DNA of 64,000 bases from Pseudomonas serboccidentalis (GTDB taxonomy: Bacteria > Pseudomonadota > Gammaproteobacteria > Pseudomonadales > Pseudomonadaceae): positions 4,893,857 through 4,957,856 of the forward strand of contig NZ_CP101655.1 in assembly GCF_028830055.1 (NCBI RefSeq). Direction: 5' to 3'. A model generated the notes under the pieces. It had not been told where the DNA came from. It made no database searches and was given only the letters and a program-made list of their open reading frames with translations. Positions 51,882-64,000 of this stretch are shown piece after piece (position 1 is the first letter of the stretch; each line of letters opens with the position of its first letter). A program made the translations under genes and the position numbers.

Positions 51882-52046
51882 TTCTCAGGGCGGGGTGCAA
51901 TTCCCCACCGGCGGTAATTGCGCGCAACGCGCATAGCCCGCGAGCGCTTGGCGACGGACACGGCATTGGCGGTGCACTTCGGCAAGGTCAGCAGACCCGG
52001 TGTGATTCCGGGGCCGACGGTCATAGTCCGGATGAAGAGAGAACGG
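51882..52046 (+). promoter_or_regulatory. FMN riboswitch (RFN element)
   Basis: The conserved strand order is visible: CTCAGGGCGGGGTGCAATTC near the 5' side, CCCACCGGCGGTAATTG, GAGCGCTT...GGTCAGCAGACCC GG region, GTGATTCCGGGGCCGACGGT, CATAGTCCGGATGAAGAGAG, closing with GAACG pairing to CGTTCTC. It lies 100 bp before the lumazine synthase gene and should repress it when FMN is plentiful. Confidence 0.95.
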
Positions 52047-52149
52047 GATTGACGCCAAAGGGCCGCCCGCGCGCTTGCGTGCTCGTGCGTACCCTTGAAT
52101 CCCTTTCGATTCATAACGCCCTGTTTTTCACACAAACAGGAGTCAGAAC

Positions 52150-52659
52150 ATGCAACCCACCGCTATCGACAGCAAAACCAAACACCCACACGGCGAGCGC
52201 GTCGCGTTCATCCAGGCCTGCTGGCACAAGGAAATCGTCGACCAGAGCCGCAAAGGCTTCGTCGCCGAAATGCTTGCCCTGGGTTATCAGGAATCGGACA
52301 TCGATTTCTTCGAAGTCGGCGGCGCCTTTGAAATGCCCCTGCACGCCAAGTTGCTGGCCAAGACCGGTCGTTATGCCGGCATCGTTGCGGCTGCTCTGGT
52401 CGTGGACGGCGGCATCTACCGTCACGAGTTCGTCGCCCAATCGGTGGTCAGCGGCCTGATGCAGGTGCAGCTGGAAACGGAAGTACCGGTGTTCTCGGTG
52501 TCCCTGACCCCGCATCACTTCCACGCCGGTGAAGAGCACCAGAAGTTCTTCTTCGAGCACTTCGTGCACAAGGGTCAGGAAGCGGCCAGAACTTGCGCCG
52601 ATACGTTGCAAAAGGTTCGTGCGCTGCGCCGTAGTGAGCCGCGTGCACTCGCCGTCTGA
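52150..52659 (+). CDS. ribH: 6,7-dimethyl-8-ribityllumazine synthase, RibH2-like
   Basis: A 169-residue enzyme making the riboflavin precursor from the pyrimidine and dihydroxybutanone phosphate. VAFIQACWHKEIVDQSRKGF at the N-terminus, FFEVGGAFEMPLHAKLLAKT in the middle, and the H in GGIYRHEFVAQSVVSGLM fit the family. It deviates from the housekeeping RibH (which reads G-A-x-E-L-P and a different P-H-F-D-Y catalytic segment), and the control by an FMN riboswitch also marks it as the second, separately regulated paralogue. CAGGAG lies nine bases before ATG 52150. A REP-like pair follows. Confidence 0.88.
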   Translation: MQPTAIDSKTKHPHGERVAFIQACWHKEIVDQSRKGFVAEMLALGYQESDIDFFEVGGAFEMPLHAKLLAKTGRYAGIVAAALVVDGGIYRHEFVAQSVVSGLMQVQLETEVPVFSVSLTPHHFHAGEEHQKFFFEHFVHKGQEAARTCADTLQKVRALRRSEPRALAV

Positions 52660-52673
52660 CCACAACGCTCCCC

Positions 52674-52761
52674 TGTAGGAGCTGTCGAGTGAAACGAGGC
52701 TGCGATCTTTTGATCGTCTAAAAACAAGATCAAAAGATCGCAGCCTTCGGCAGCTCCTACA
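52674..52761. repeat. REP-like inverted pair, family GTAGGAGCTGCCGAAGGCTGCG, one arm with insertion
   Basis: Left arm TGTAGGAGCTGTCGAGTGAA then CGAGGCTGCGATC (a longer, diverged form with inserted bases); right arm complementary to the common GTAGGAGCTGCCGAAGGCTG. Lies between the convergent ribH and aruE. Confidence 0.85.
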
Positions 52762-52787
52762 GGATTTTGTGTCAGGCCAAAACTGCG

Positions 52788-53798
52788 TCAGGCGAGATTT
52801 TCGTCGCCGCTTGGCACGATCAGAATGCCCGCGCGCAAGCCGTTCTTGACCTTCGGATTAGGGAAGATGATCCGAGCGCCCTCTTCCTCGATGACCCAGC
52901 GAGTATTGGCCAGATCTTCGGCCAGCAGATAACCCACGTCTAATTCAGAAAAGTTCTCGATGTCCGCCGGCAGGTTCAGGCGGAACGCATCGCTGTGCTT
53001 GATGATCTCCCGCGCCACGCTGAACAGCTGCAAACCGTCCAGACCTTCTTCGGCCAGATCAGGCTCGTTGCCTTCGATGATCTGCTTCAGCCGGGTTTCC
53101 AGCAGCGAGACGTTAACCCCTTCGTTCTGCCCGAATGGCCGCGCCTTGCCCAGTTCCAGGGTGAAAGACTCGGCACCGAGTTTGTCGTAGGTGTACGAGC
53201 TGAACACGATCGATGGCTTGTTCTGCAGCAAGACCGCTTCCATGCCGGCGGCACGCAGGCGCGCCAGTTCGCGACGCGAATGCTGGCGACCTTCCTTCCA
53301 CGGGTACAGAGCGAACTGCTCGATCTTCGAACCACGAATCGCCGTGTGCAGGTCGTAGTGCAGACGCTGACGGTTCGCCAGACTGAAGAAGCTCGCTGCC
53401 AGTCGTTCCAGCTCACAGGCGCGGATGGCTTCAGAGCCGCTGGTTTGTTCATGACGGCCGTTGAACAGCCGATTGACGTCCTGCTCGACGAAGCGCTCGC
53501 CCTTGCGAATCGCCTCGGGGTTGCCGAACAGGAACAGAATGCGTGCGCGCGGCTTCAGATCGCCGCGAGCGATGTCATGCAGCAGCCGATCAAGCAACTC
53601 GATCGGCGCTGTTTCATTGCCGTGGATACCTGCCGACAGCAGCAGGTCCAGGCCATTGTCACGCGCTTCGGGCGGCCGGACTTCCAGCGCCCCCTCGCTC
53701 AACCAGCGCATGCGCACGCCTTCGACAGTCAGTTGAGTCTTCTCCGCCGGTTCGCGGCCGGCGAGGGTCAGTTCAAGCAGTTTGCCGAGGGCGAGCAT
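52788..53798 (-). CDS. astE: Succinylglutamate desuccinylase AstE (AruE)
   Basis: A 336-residue zinc-dependent amidase that splits N-succinylglutamate to succinate and glutamate, the last step of the arginine succinyltransferase route. Zinc ligands are in [15 protein letters not shown] (H-x-x-E) and [11 protein letters not shown] (H). [20 protein letters not shown] then VNRLFNGRH is a family segment. Last gene of aruCFGDBE, 12 bp after the small metal-rich ORF. Followed by a REP-like pair that probably also stabilises the 3' end. Confidence 0.94.
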   Translation of the reverse strand: MLALGKLLELTLAGREPAEKTQLTVEGVRMRWLSEGALEVRPPEARDNGLDLLLSAGIHGNETAPIELLDRLLHDIARGDLKPRARILFLFGNPEAIRKGERFVEQDVNRLFNGRHEQTSGSEAIRACELERLAASFFSLANRQRLHYDLHTAIRGSKIEQFALYPWKEGRQHSRRELARLRAAGMEAVLLQNKPSIVFSSYTYDKLGAESFTLELGKARPFGQNEGVNVSLLETRLKQIIEGNEPDLAEEGLDGLQLFSVAREIIKHSDAFRLNLPADIENFSELDVGYLLAEDLANTRWVIEEEGARIIFPNPKVKNGLRAGILIVPSGDENLA

Positions 53799-53810
53799 AG
53801 CGCGGCTTCC

Positions 53811-54098
53811 TTAGTGATCGTGGTTGCAATCCGGGCCGTGCACATGGTCTTCGTCGCCGACTTCAGCCGGCTCCATTTCCAGTTGCAGGCTGACCAGATT
53901 CGTTGCCAATGGGCGCAGCAGCAGGTTGGCGTACTCTTCGTCACCCTCCTCGACGTCCACGCCGATCAGCAGCTGGCCACGGCCATCCTGCTGGATCCAC
54001 AGCTCTTTGCCTTGCCACATGACCGCGACGCGGGTGCACGAGGTTTGCAGTTGCGTGCCGTCGGTGTCTTCAAGGATCAGCTGCAGGGAATCGCTCAT
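53811..54098 (-). CDS. Small acidic protein with His-rich tail, inside aru operon
   Basis: A 95-residue protein (MSDSLQLILEDTDGTQLQTS ... VAVMWQGKELWIQQDGRGQL) ending in GDEDHVHGPDCNHDH, a Cys/His/Asp-rich tail that could bind a metal. It sits between astB and astE as in P. aeruginosa, where its function is unknown as far as I know. ATG 54098 chosen from the start MSDSLQ; the frame extends eight residues further. A role in metallation of the zinc enzyme AstE next to it is a guess. Confidence 0.75.
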   Translation of the reverse strand: MSDSLQLILEDTDGTQLQTSCTRVAVMWQGKELWIQQDGRGQLLIGVDVEEGDEEYANLLLRPLATNLVSLQLEMEPAEVGDEDHVHGPDCNHDH

Positions 54099-54155
54099 GT
54101 TTTTACTCTCTTGGGGAGACAAGCCGCGCGCCGCGTTCAGGTGGCGCGCCGGCCA

Positions 54156-55502
54156 TCAATTGATCTGGAATGGATAAACCGAGCCCAGTTTAAGGATTTG
54201 CGTCAGTTCATCCAGTGCCGTCCGGCATTCAAGCAGCAACTTCGGGTCCGCCAGATCGTTTTCGCTCAGGCGGTCGCGGTAGTGCTTTTCAACCCATGCG
54301 GTCAACGAACCGTACAACGGTGCGGTCATGATAACCCCTGGGTTGACGGCCGCCAGCTCGGTTTCGTTGAGCGCGACGCGCAGTCGCAGGCACGCCGGGC
54401 CACCGCCGTTCTGCATGCTTTGCTTGAGGTCGAAGACTTTCACTTCGCGGATCAGGCCGCCGGAACTGGTCAGGCCTTGCAAGTAGTTCCACACGCGCTC
54501 GTTGGCCTGGCACTCTTGCGGCACGATCAACAGCATCGAGCCGTCAGGACGCGACAGCAACTGGCTGTTGAACAGGTAGGAGCGCACCGCGTCGTCCACG
54601 GTGACCGCCGAACGCGGCACACAGATCGACTGGAACTTGCCGCCGACCCTGGCCAGCTTGCCTTGCAGCTCAGCCAGCATCTGCTCGGTGTCGAGGAACG
54701 CATCCTCGTGATAGAACAGCGCCTCGCCGTTACCCACCGCGATCACGTCGTTGTGGAACACACCCTGATCGATCACCGCCGGGTTCTGCTGGGCGTAAAC
54801 CACGCCCTCGTCACGCAGACCGTGCAGACGCGCAACGGCTTGCGAGGCTTCCAGAGTCTGGCGCGCCGGGTACTTCTGCGGCGCCGGGTAACGGGTGTCG
54901 AACGCACTGCGCCCGAACACGAAAAACTCGACACCGGCCTCGCCGTACTCACGGCAGAAACGCGTGTGGTTGGCCGCACCTTCGTCACCGAACTGTGCCA
55001 CTGCCGGCAATGCGGCGTGGTGGGCGAAGTGCTGTTGATCAGCGAACATTGCCCCCAGTACACGGCTGGTGGTCGGGTGTTCGATGCTGCGGTGGTATTT
55101 GCAGTTGAGGTTGGCGGCGGTGAAATGCACGCGACCGTCAGCGGTGTCGGCACTCGGGCTGACGGTGGCAGCGTTGGCTACCCACATGCTTGACGCCGAG
55201 CAACTGGCAACCAGCAGCGGCATGGCTTCCTTGGCGGCGCGCTCGATCACTTGCGCGTCGGTGCCACTGAAACCCAGACGGCGCAACGCGGCCACGTCCG
55301 GACGTTCCTGCGGCGCCAGTACGCCTTGCTGAAAGCCCATTTCCATCAGCGCTTTCATTTTGGCCAGGCCTTGCAGCGCCGCTTCCTTCGGGTTCGAGGA
55401 TTGCTGGCTGTTGCTCTGGGACGCAACGTTGCCGTAGGACAGACCACCGTAGTTATGGGTCGGCCCCACTAGACCGTCAAAATTGACTTCATAGGATTTC
55501 AT
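54156..55502 (-). CDS. astB: N-succinylarginine dihydrolase AstB (AruB)
   Basis: A 448-residue enzyme that hydrolyses N-succinylarginine to succinylornithine, CO2 and ammonia. It starts [20 protein letters not shown] followed by [14 protein letters not shown], the substrate loop; the guanidino-modifying fold carries H and E residues in the middle ([21 protein letters not shown]) and the catalytic Cys near the end in [14 protein letters not shown]. Length normal. ATG 55502 chosen from the family N-terminus. A REP-like pair separates it from astD. Confidence 0.95.
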   Translation of the reverse strand: MKSYEVNFDGLVGPTHNYGGLSYGNVASQSNSQQSSNPKEAALQGLAKMKALMEMGFQQGVLAPQERPDVAALRRLGFSGTDAQVIERAAKEAMPLLVASCSASSMWVANAATVSPSADTADGRVHFTAANLNCKYHRSIEHPTTSRVLGAMFADQQHFAHHAALPAVAQFGDEGAANHTRFCREYGEAGVEFFVFGRSAFDTRYPAPQKYPARQTLEASQAVARLHGLRDEGVVYAQQNPAVIDQGVFHNDVIAVGNGEALFYHEDAFLDTEQMLAELQGKLARVGGKFQSICVPRSAVTVDDAVRSYLFNSQLLSRPDGSMLLIVPQECQANERVWNYLQGLTSSGGLIREVKVFDLKQSMQNGGGPACLRLRVALNETELAAVNPGVIMTAPLYGSLTAWVEKHYRDRLSENDLADPKLLLECRTALDELTQILKLGSVYPFQIN

Positions 55503-55572
55503 CAGCGAGGCTCCACGAGAATCTGTTGTTATAGGCTTCAAGTAACAATTCAGTCAGACCGCGTCGCGGCTA

Positions 55573-55659
55573 TCGCGAGCAGGCTCACTCCTACAGTTTT
55601 AGCGGTGAACACAGATGTTGTGTGCGACACAATTCCTGTAGGAGTGAGCCTGCTCGCGA
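55573..55659. repeat. REP-like inverted pair, family GAGTGAGCCTGCTCGCGA
   Basis: TCGCGAGCAGGCTCACTCCTACA and its complement, 40-base loop, inside the aru operon between astD and astB. Confidence 0.87.
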
Positions 55660-55665
55660 TGGCCG

Positions 55666-58157
<2,492 letters not shown>

Positions 58158-58208
58158 GCTATCTCCTCAAACGGGCCGCCTTCGCCACCCGTGAAACTCG
58201 CTAAGGCG

Positions 58209-59228
58209 TTAAACCGCCACCAGGCGCACGCTGGCACCTTCACCGACGCCCAAGGCTTCGGCTGCTTCCAGATCCAGGGTCACCGGTTTGCCCGGCGCGT
58301 AATCCAGCTCCAGCAGCACCGCGCGGTAATCCTGCAACTGCGCGTTGGCCACCAGGTACTGGCGCCCGACACCTTTGACCGGCTCGCCGATCTTCACCGG
58401 CACCACACGGCTCTGGGCGATCGAACGGATCCCCGAAACACGCGCATGCAGGGTCGGGCCACCGTCGAAAATGTCGATGTAGTGATCGGTCTCGAAGCCT
58501 TCGCGCATCAGGATGTCGAAGGTGATCTGCGCACGCGGGTGCACCTGGCCCATCGCTTCTTGAGCGGAATCCGGCAGCAGCGGCACGTAGATCGGGTAAT
58601 GCGGCATCAGCTCGGCGAGGAACGTACGGCTCTTCAGGCCACACAGACGCTCGGCCTCGGCGTAATTGAGGTCGAAGAAGTTGCGACCGATCGCATCCCA
58701 GAACGGCGAATCACCGTTCTCGTCGCTGTAGCCGACGATCTCGGTCACTACCGAATCAGCGAAACGCTCCGGGTGGCTGGCGACGAACAGCAAGCGGCCA
58801 CGGGAGTTGAGTTCAGCCCACGGCGACCCCACCAGCTCGCGCTGCACGTAGAAACTGGTCAGCAAGCTGTTGCCGGTCAGGTCGTGGCATTGCGAAAGCA
58901 CGTGGATCTTGTTGTGGATCTTCAGCTCGCGGGAAGCGTGCACGAAAGTCTCGTTGCGAAAGCTGTAGAACGGCTCCGAATAACCGGCCGAGGCGACGAT
59001 GGCCGAGCAGCCCACCAGTTTGCCGGTAGCGGTGTCTTCAAGGACGAAGAAGTAGCTCTCCTCGCCATTGAAGCTCACTTCGGCGGCAAACGAGGCTTCG
59101 CTTGCGGCGATCTTGTCGCTCAGACGTTCCACGTCATCCGGCAAGGAAGTGACACCAATCGGACTGTCCGCAGCCAGACGCTGTACCTCGCCCAGATCAG
59201 CCATTTGCGCAGGGCGCATCACCAGCAT
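58209..59228 (-). CDS. aruF: Arginine/ornithine N-succinyltransferase subunit alpha (AruF)
   Basis: A 339-residue paralogue of the next gene, starting MLVMRPAQMADLGEVQRLAA. It carries the same landmarks: YFFVLEDTATGKLVGCSAIV, PFYSFRNETFVHASRELKIH, LTGNSLLTSFYVQRELVG, FFDLNYAEAERLCGLKSRTF, EGFETDHYIDIFDGGPTLHA. Together they make the heteromeric AST enzyme. 51 bp separate the two genes. A REP-like pair lies between this gene and aruC. Confidence 0.94.
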   Translation of the reverse strand: MLVMRPAQMADLGEVQRLAADSPIGVTSLPDDVERLSDKIAASEASFAAEVSFNGEESYFFVLEDTATGKLVGCSAIVASAGYSEPFYSFRNETFVHASRELKIHNKIHVLSQCHDLTGNSLLTSFYVQRELVGSPWAELNSRGRLLFVASHPERFADSVVTEIVGYSDENGDSPFWDAIGRNFFDLNYAEAERLCGLKSRTFLAELMPHYPIYVPLLPDSAQEAMGQVHPRAQITFDILMREGFETDHYIDIFDGGPTLHARVSGIRSIAQSRVVPVKIGEPVKGVGRQYLVANAQLQDYRAVLLELDYAPGKPVTLDLEAAEALGVGEGASVRLVAV

Positions 59229-59276
59229 GGTGTCACTCCTTTTCTCTTATCAATTCACAGAAAAAACACCGGACCT

Positions 59277-59365
59277 TGTAGGAGTGAGCCTGCTCGCGAT
59301 TGCGGTCTGTCAGAAACCAATGAGTCGACTGACATACCGCAATCGCGAGCAGGCTCACTCCTACA
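59277..59365. repeat. REP-like inverted pair, family GAGTGAGCCTGCTCGCGA, extended arms
   Basis: TGTAGGAGTGAGCCTGCTCG and its complement; arms extend further inward through TTGCGGT...ACCGCAA, about 33 bp in total. Lies inside the aru operon between aruC and aruF. Confidence 0.88.
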
Positions 59366-59429
59366 TTTGATCGGGTCCGGCATTGAAATTTTGATCGACG
59401 CCCGAAATCCTCAGGCGTCGAAGGGTCTA

Positions 59430-60795
<1,366 letters not shown>

Positions 60796-60957
60796 TATAG
60801 CGTCGCAAAGGCGCAGTTTAACTGGCGGCAAGGGATTGCGGCAGACCTGCTTCTTTGTAACTCAAGACGATTTATCAGGTGCGGTATATATGTACCGCAC
60901 GCGGTCGACTTTCTCGGGTTCTCCTAGGAGACTTTCAAATTCGACGGCAGCTTGCGA

Positions 60958-63900
60958 ATGAACACCGAAGCAATCGACTCCGACACTTTCCACGTCATAA
61001 AACCGGACACTCACTACCAGCCGCTGATCAATGCCATTCCGCTCTGGGTGCGCCAGGCCGCGCCCCACAGACGCTCGGCACTGCGCAACAGCACAGCGCT
61101 GCTGCCGACATCGCTCAAAGGCGCCACGGCGGATCAGCACGCCGAGATGAAATCGCTCATCGCCCGACACGCCGCCAGCCAGAACCGGCTGGACGAGGCG
61201 CTGAGCCGCCTGCAGAACCCTGGCGATTTCGCCGCGCCCTTGCTTGAAACCGCGATCCAGAAGCGCTTCGGGCTGACGCTCGATGTTCGCAATACCTGGC
61301 TGCGCCTCTACATTCCGGATCACCTGCCCTGGCTACGCATGAAATCGGGGGCCGCGCGCACCTGGACCGTGTCGTTGCTGGAGGGTGCACTGCACAACTT
61401 CGAAGTCTCCGAAACCGGACCGCAGGCCTTTGAACCCGCTTCAAGCTACATCTCGGCGCCAGGTCCAAACGAACAGTTCAGCACGCTGACGCACATTGCG
61501 GACAAGATGCCGATCACGGCGTTTACCCAACTGTGCCGCGAGCTGGACATCGGCCGGCAATACCGCGAGTACCTGGAAGACAATCTGGGCATCAGCAATC
61601 CGGTAGCGGCCGCGCTCCTCCGATCAAAAGCCCACGAGAGTCAGCGGGCTGCACTGACTACCGCCCTGCACATGGCGCAGATGCAAAAACTGCTGAGTGT
61701 CGACAGTCATCGGCAGATTCTCGACCTGCTCGACGCTAGAGCCGCCCCCGACCTGCACGGCCACGATCTGACCCTGCTGAATGCCCGTCTCACCGGCATC
61801 CTGTTGTTCGCCCCGGACCTGGAGCGCACAAGGGACGTGCAAAAAGTCGTGGTCTACCTGCCCGATGACCCGGCACACCCGATCAAGGAATATGCCTCGT
61901 CCGCCGCATTCGCCGAGGAGCTGACCCGCCGTTTGCGCGAGCCGGACTACCAGACGTTCTTCAGTCGTTTTATTGACCATGCCGACCGCGGGCAGTTTTT
62001 TGCGCAGTTGAACAACCAGCTCGCACCGCTGACCTGGCATCCCACACAGCGGGGGGACTCGCGTCCGTCCTGGCGGGAACAGCCCAATCCGCGCCCGTCG
62101 CTGCGAATCAACGCCACCGTTATTCAGGGCAACCTGCAGACGCATCTCTATCAACGCAAACTCGACAAGATACTTAACGATGCGCGGGTTCTCGCGGTCG
62201 CTACCGCAACCGTCGATCAGCAAGCACGCTGGGCGCTGTGGGACTCCTTCACTGAAATAGCCTCGACATTGCTGAACATCGCCGCGTTCATTGCGCTGCC
62301 CTTCGTACCGTTTCTGGGTGAGCTGATGCTGGCGTACACCGCCTACCAACTGCTCGACGACACCTTCGAAGGCGTCATCGACTGGGCCGAAGGCCAGGGC
62401 CGGGAAGCCATCGGACATTTCATCGGGGTGGTTGAATCGGCAGTACAACTGGGCACCTTCGCAGTGGGCGGAACCCTTGTTGTCGGCGAGCTCAGCGCAC
62501 GCCTGCCAAACGCCAGCCGCCGCTTCTTCGAACGCTTCAATCCCGTGAAGCGCCCCAACGGCGATACCCGCTATTGGCTGCCTGACCTCAAGCCCTACGA
62601 ACAGTCGATCAAGCCTCCTGCCCAGTCAACACCCGAGGCTTCGGGCCTGCATCAGCATCAGGGCAAAACACTGCTAGCCCTCGATGACACGTGCTATGCC
62701 GTCACCCTGGACAGCCGCAACGGTCAATACCGCATCGAACATCCGAGCCGCCCCGAGGCCTATCAGCCGCGCCTGCAACACAACGACGCCGGCGCGTGGC
62801 AAACCGAACTGGATCAACCCCAGACCTGGAATCAAGCCACCCTGCTGCGCCGTAGCGGGCCAGATGTCCAGCGCGTGCCTGCGACCCAGCGCGATCGGTT
62901 GCTGCTGATCAGCGACTGCGATGAAAACGCCCTGCGAAAGGCGCACGTCAACCAGGAGCACCTGCCACCCCTGTTCGCCGACACCCTCAAGCGGTTCAAC
63001 ATTGACGAGGACATTCAGACCTTCATCGACCAGATGAACAGCGACCACCCCGACGACTACCTGCAAGCCGACCTTCTGACCCAACTCGAACTGCTGCAAG
63101 AGAGCCGCCACTGGCCCAGAGGCAGGGGCTTGCGCCTGAGCGATGACGTTGGCACCCCACTCTGGCAAAGCAACCTTCGCGACCTGCCCGCGCTGGAGTT
63201 GGTGGTGACAAAACTTGAGGGCGGTGACCTGCTGAAAACTCTGTTGATGATGTTGCCGGACAGCGAAACCAAGGCCTTGATGGGCGAACCGTTCGGCGCC
63301 GCGGCTCCGCGCCTGGAAGCTCGAACCCGGCGTCTGAGGCAGACGCTGTCACAACTGGCGCGAGACAAACGGCAACACTTGTTCGATCAGCGCTATCGCC
63401 GCCTGGAACAGGGCGCCGACGCCCTGACGCAAAAGATCATGGACGCCGATTCACTGCCACGCAGCATCGCCCAGGCGTTGCTCGACGGCGCGACCGACAC
63501 CGAGCGCCAGCAACTCAAGCGCGGAACGTTGTCACCGCGCCTGACCGAGCAGGCCTGGGAAGCCGGACTGCAGGTACGCCTGACGCGTGCCTACGAAGGC
63601 CTTGAACTGCAATCGAACGCCAACAACGCCGATACGCAAATGCTCGCACTGCACACCCTGGAGCAGTTGCCCGGCTGGTCGGGACGACTGCGACTCGAAG
63701 TGCGCCACTACTCCCCCGACGGCTCACTGATCGACAGCGTCGGGGCTGCCGATGCACCGACACGCAAAATCATGGTTCTGCGCGCCGAGGGCGACCATCA
63801 GGCCTTTGACGATACCGGCGACGAGCTCAGCGGCGGCGAACCGTTTTACGATTGCCTGCTGCGCGCCATGCCTGACAGCGAACGCGCAGCCTTGAATCTG

Positions 63901-64000
63901 CGCATCGGCGAAGGCGAGAAACTCAGGCTGTCGATCAGAGATCACGCCTTGGCTCGCGATGCTCTGCGTTCGCTTCTGGCACAACAGCCAAAATACAAAC
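60958..64000 (+). CDS. Very large toxin-like protein (DUF6543 / dermonecrotic-toxin type), 5' part
   Basis: The frame is open from ATG 60958 to the window end, more than 1,014 residues, with no stop. It begins MNTEAIDSDTFHVIKPDTHY; the segment HVNQEHLPPLFADTLKRFNI then DEDIQTFIDQM and RPNGDTRYWLPDLKPYEQS are typical of the giant Pseudomonas proteins annotated as dermonecrotic-toxin domain (DUF6543), which often continue into leucine-rich repeats and a NEL-type ubiquitin-ligase end. A hydrophobic stretch (about 440-465, LLNIAAFIALPFVPFLGELM) could insert in membranes. No signal peptide. The ribosome-binding site is weak; AGGAG lies about 30 bases upstream. The C-terminal part is outside the window, so activity cannot be told. 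Confidence 0.78.
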   Translation, partial: MNTEAIDSDTFHVIKPDTHYQPLINAIPLWVRQAAPHRRSALRNSTALLPTSLKGATADQHAEMKSLIARHAASQNRLDEALSRLQNPGDFAAPLLETAIQKRFGLTLDVRNTWLRLYIPDHLPWLRMKSGAARTWTVSLLEGALHNFEVSETGPQAFEPASSYISAPGPNEQFSTLTHIADKMPITAFTQLCRELDIGRQYREYLEDNLGISNPVAAALLRSKAHESQRAALTTALHMAQMQKLLSVDSHRQILDLLDARAAPDLHGHDLTLLNARLTGILLFAPDLERTRDVQKVVVYLPDDPAHPIKEYASSAAFAEELTRRLREPDYQTFFSRFIDHADRGQFFAQLNNQLAPLTWHPTQRGDSRPSWREQPNPRPSLRINATVIQGNLQTHLYQRKLDKILNDARVLAVATATVDQQARWALWDSFTEIASTLLNIAAFIALPFVPFLGELMLAYTAYQLLDDTFEGVIDWAEGQGREAIGHFIGVVESAVQLGTFAVGGTLVVGELSARLPNASRRFFERFNPVKRPNGDTRYWLPDLKPYEQSIKPPAQSTPEASGLHQHQGKTLLALDDTCYAVTLDSRNGQYRIEHPSRPEAYQPRLQHNDAGAWQTELDQPQTWNQATLLRRSGPDVQRVPATQRDRLLLISDCDENALRKAHVNQEHLPPLFADTLKRFNIDEDIQTFIDQMNSDHPDDYLQADLLTQLELLQESRHWPRGRGLRLSDDVGTPLWQSNLRDLPALELVVTKLEGGDLLKTLLMMLPDSETKALMGEPFGAAAPRLEARTRRLRQTLSQLARDKRQHLFDQRYRRLEQGADALTQKIMDADSLPRSIAQALLDGATDTERQQLKRGTLSPRLTEQAWEAGLQVRLTRAYEGLELQSNANNADTQMLALHTLEQLPGWSGRLRLEVRHYSPDGSLIDSVGAADAPTRKIMVLRAEGDHQAFDDTGDELSGGEPFYDCLLRAMPDSERAALNLRIGEGEKLRLSIRDHALARDALRSLLAQQPKYK

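Overview
The window reads as chromosomal DNA of a Pseudomonas of the fluorescens group. Support: an oprH-phoP-phoQ locus, pcpS, nrdA, amrZ, rsmA (csrA) and the complete aruCFGDBE arginine succinyltransferase operon all look typical of Pseudomonas; the coding DNA is GC-rich; and three families of intergenic REP-like inverted repeats characteristic of that group are scattered through the window (ten head-to-head pairs plus one single hairpin). No plasmid or phage backbone is visible in most of the window.

Layout. 1-9.2 kb: 5' part of a C4-dicarboxylate symporter (runs off the left edge), an AraC-type regulator, the Mg2+-responsive oprH-phoP-phoQ operon behind an unusually regular PhoP-box-like array, a secreted dienelactone-hydrolase-like protein, a phosphopantetheinyl transferase, and an RstAB-like two-component system. 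9.2-13 kb: nrdA with a long leader carrying DnaA boxes and a candidate NrdR box pair; nrdB is not in the window. 13-18.4 kb: a small secreted protein and a MacAB/OMF tripartite efflux operon. 18.4-26.3 kb: flagellar and chemotaxis genes flgBCDE, cheR, cheV (minus strand) and flgA, flgM, flgN, ycgR (plus strand), with recognisable sigma-54 and sigma-28 promoters. 26.3-33.3 kb: an MFS transporter, a glutamine-synthetase-family enzyme, a response regulator/TPR protein with its kinase, and a secreted LprI-type protein.

About 33.3-40.9 kb is an accessory island lying next to a tRNA-Arg(CCT) gene. It holds a two-gene operon whose second product has an HEPN RNase-type motif, a five-gene cassette of tightly overlapping small genes led by a DUF5681 protein with its own promoter and palindromes, a two-TM membrane protein, a serine recombinase, and a SEC-C protein with a PD-(D/E)XK-like nuclease signature. 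This is the most likely place for an undescribed (defence or mobile-element) system.

41-52.7 kb: core genes again: two tiny membrane proteins, phnN, amrZ, mgtE, a periplasmic protein, a tandem array of three near-identical tRNA-Arg(ACG) units, tRNA-Ser(GCT), rsmA, lysC, alaS, a threonine aldolase, and a lumazine synthase behind an FMN riboswitch. 52.8-60.7 kb: the aru (ast) arginine catabolic operon in the order aruC-aruF-aruG-aruD-aruB-(small ORF)-aruE, with candidate ArgR half-sites upstream. The right edge cuts through a very large toxin-like gene (DUF6543 / dermonecrotic-toxin type N-terminal region).
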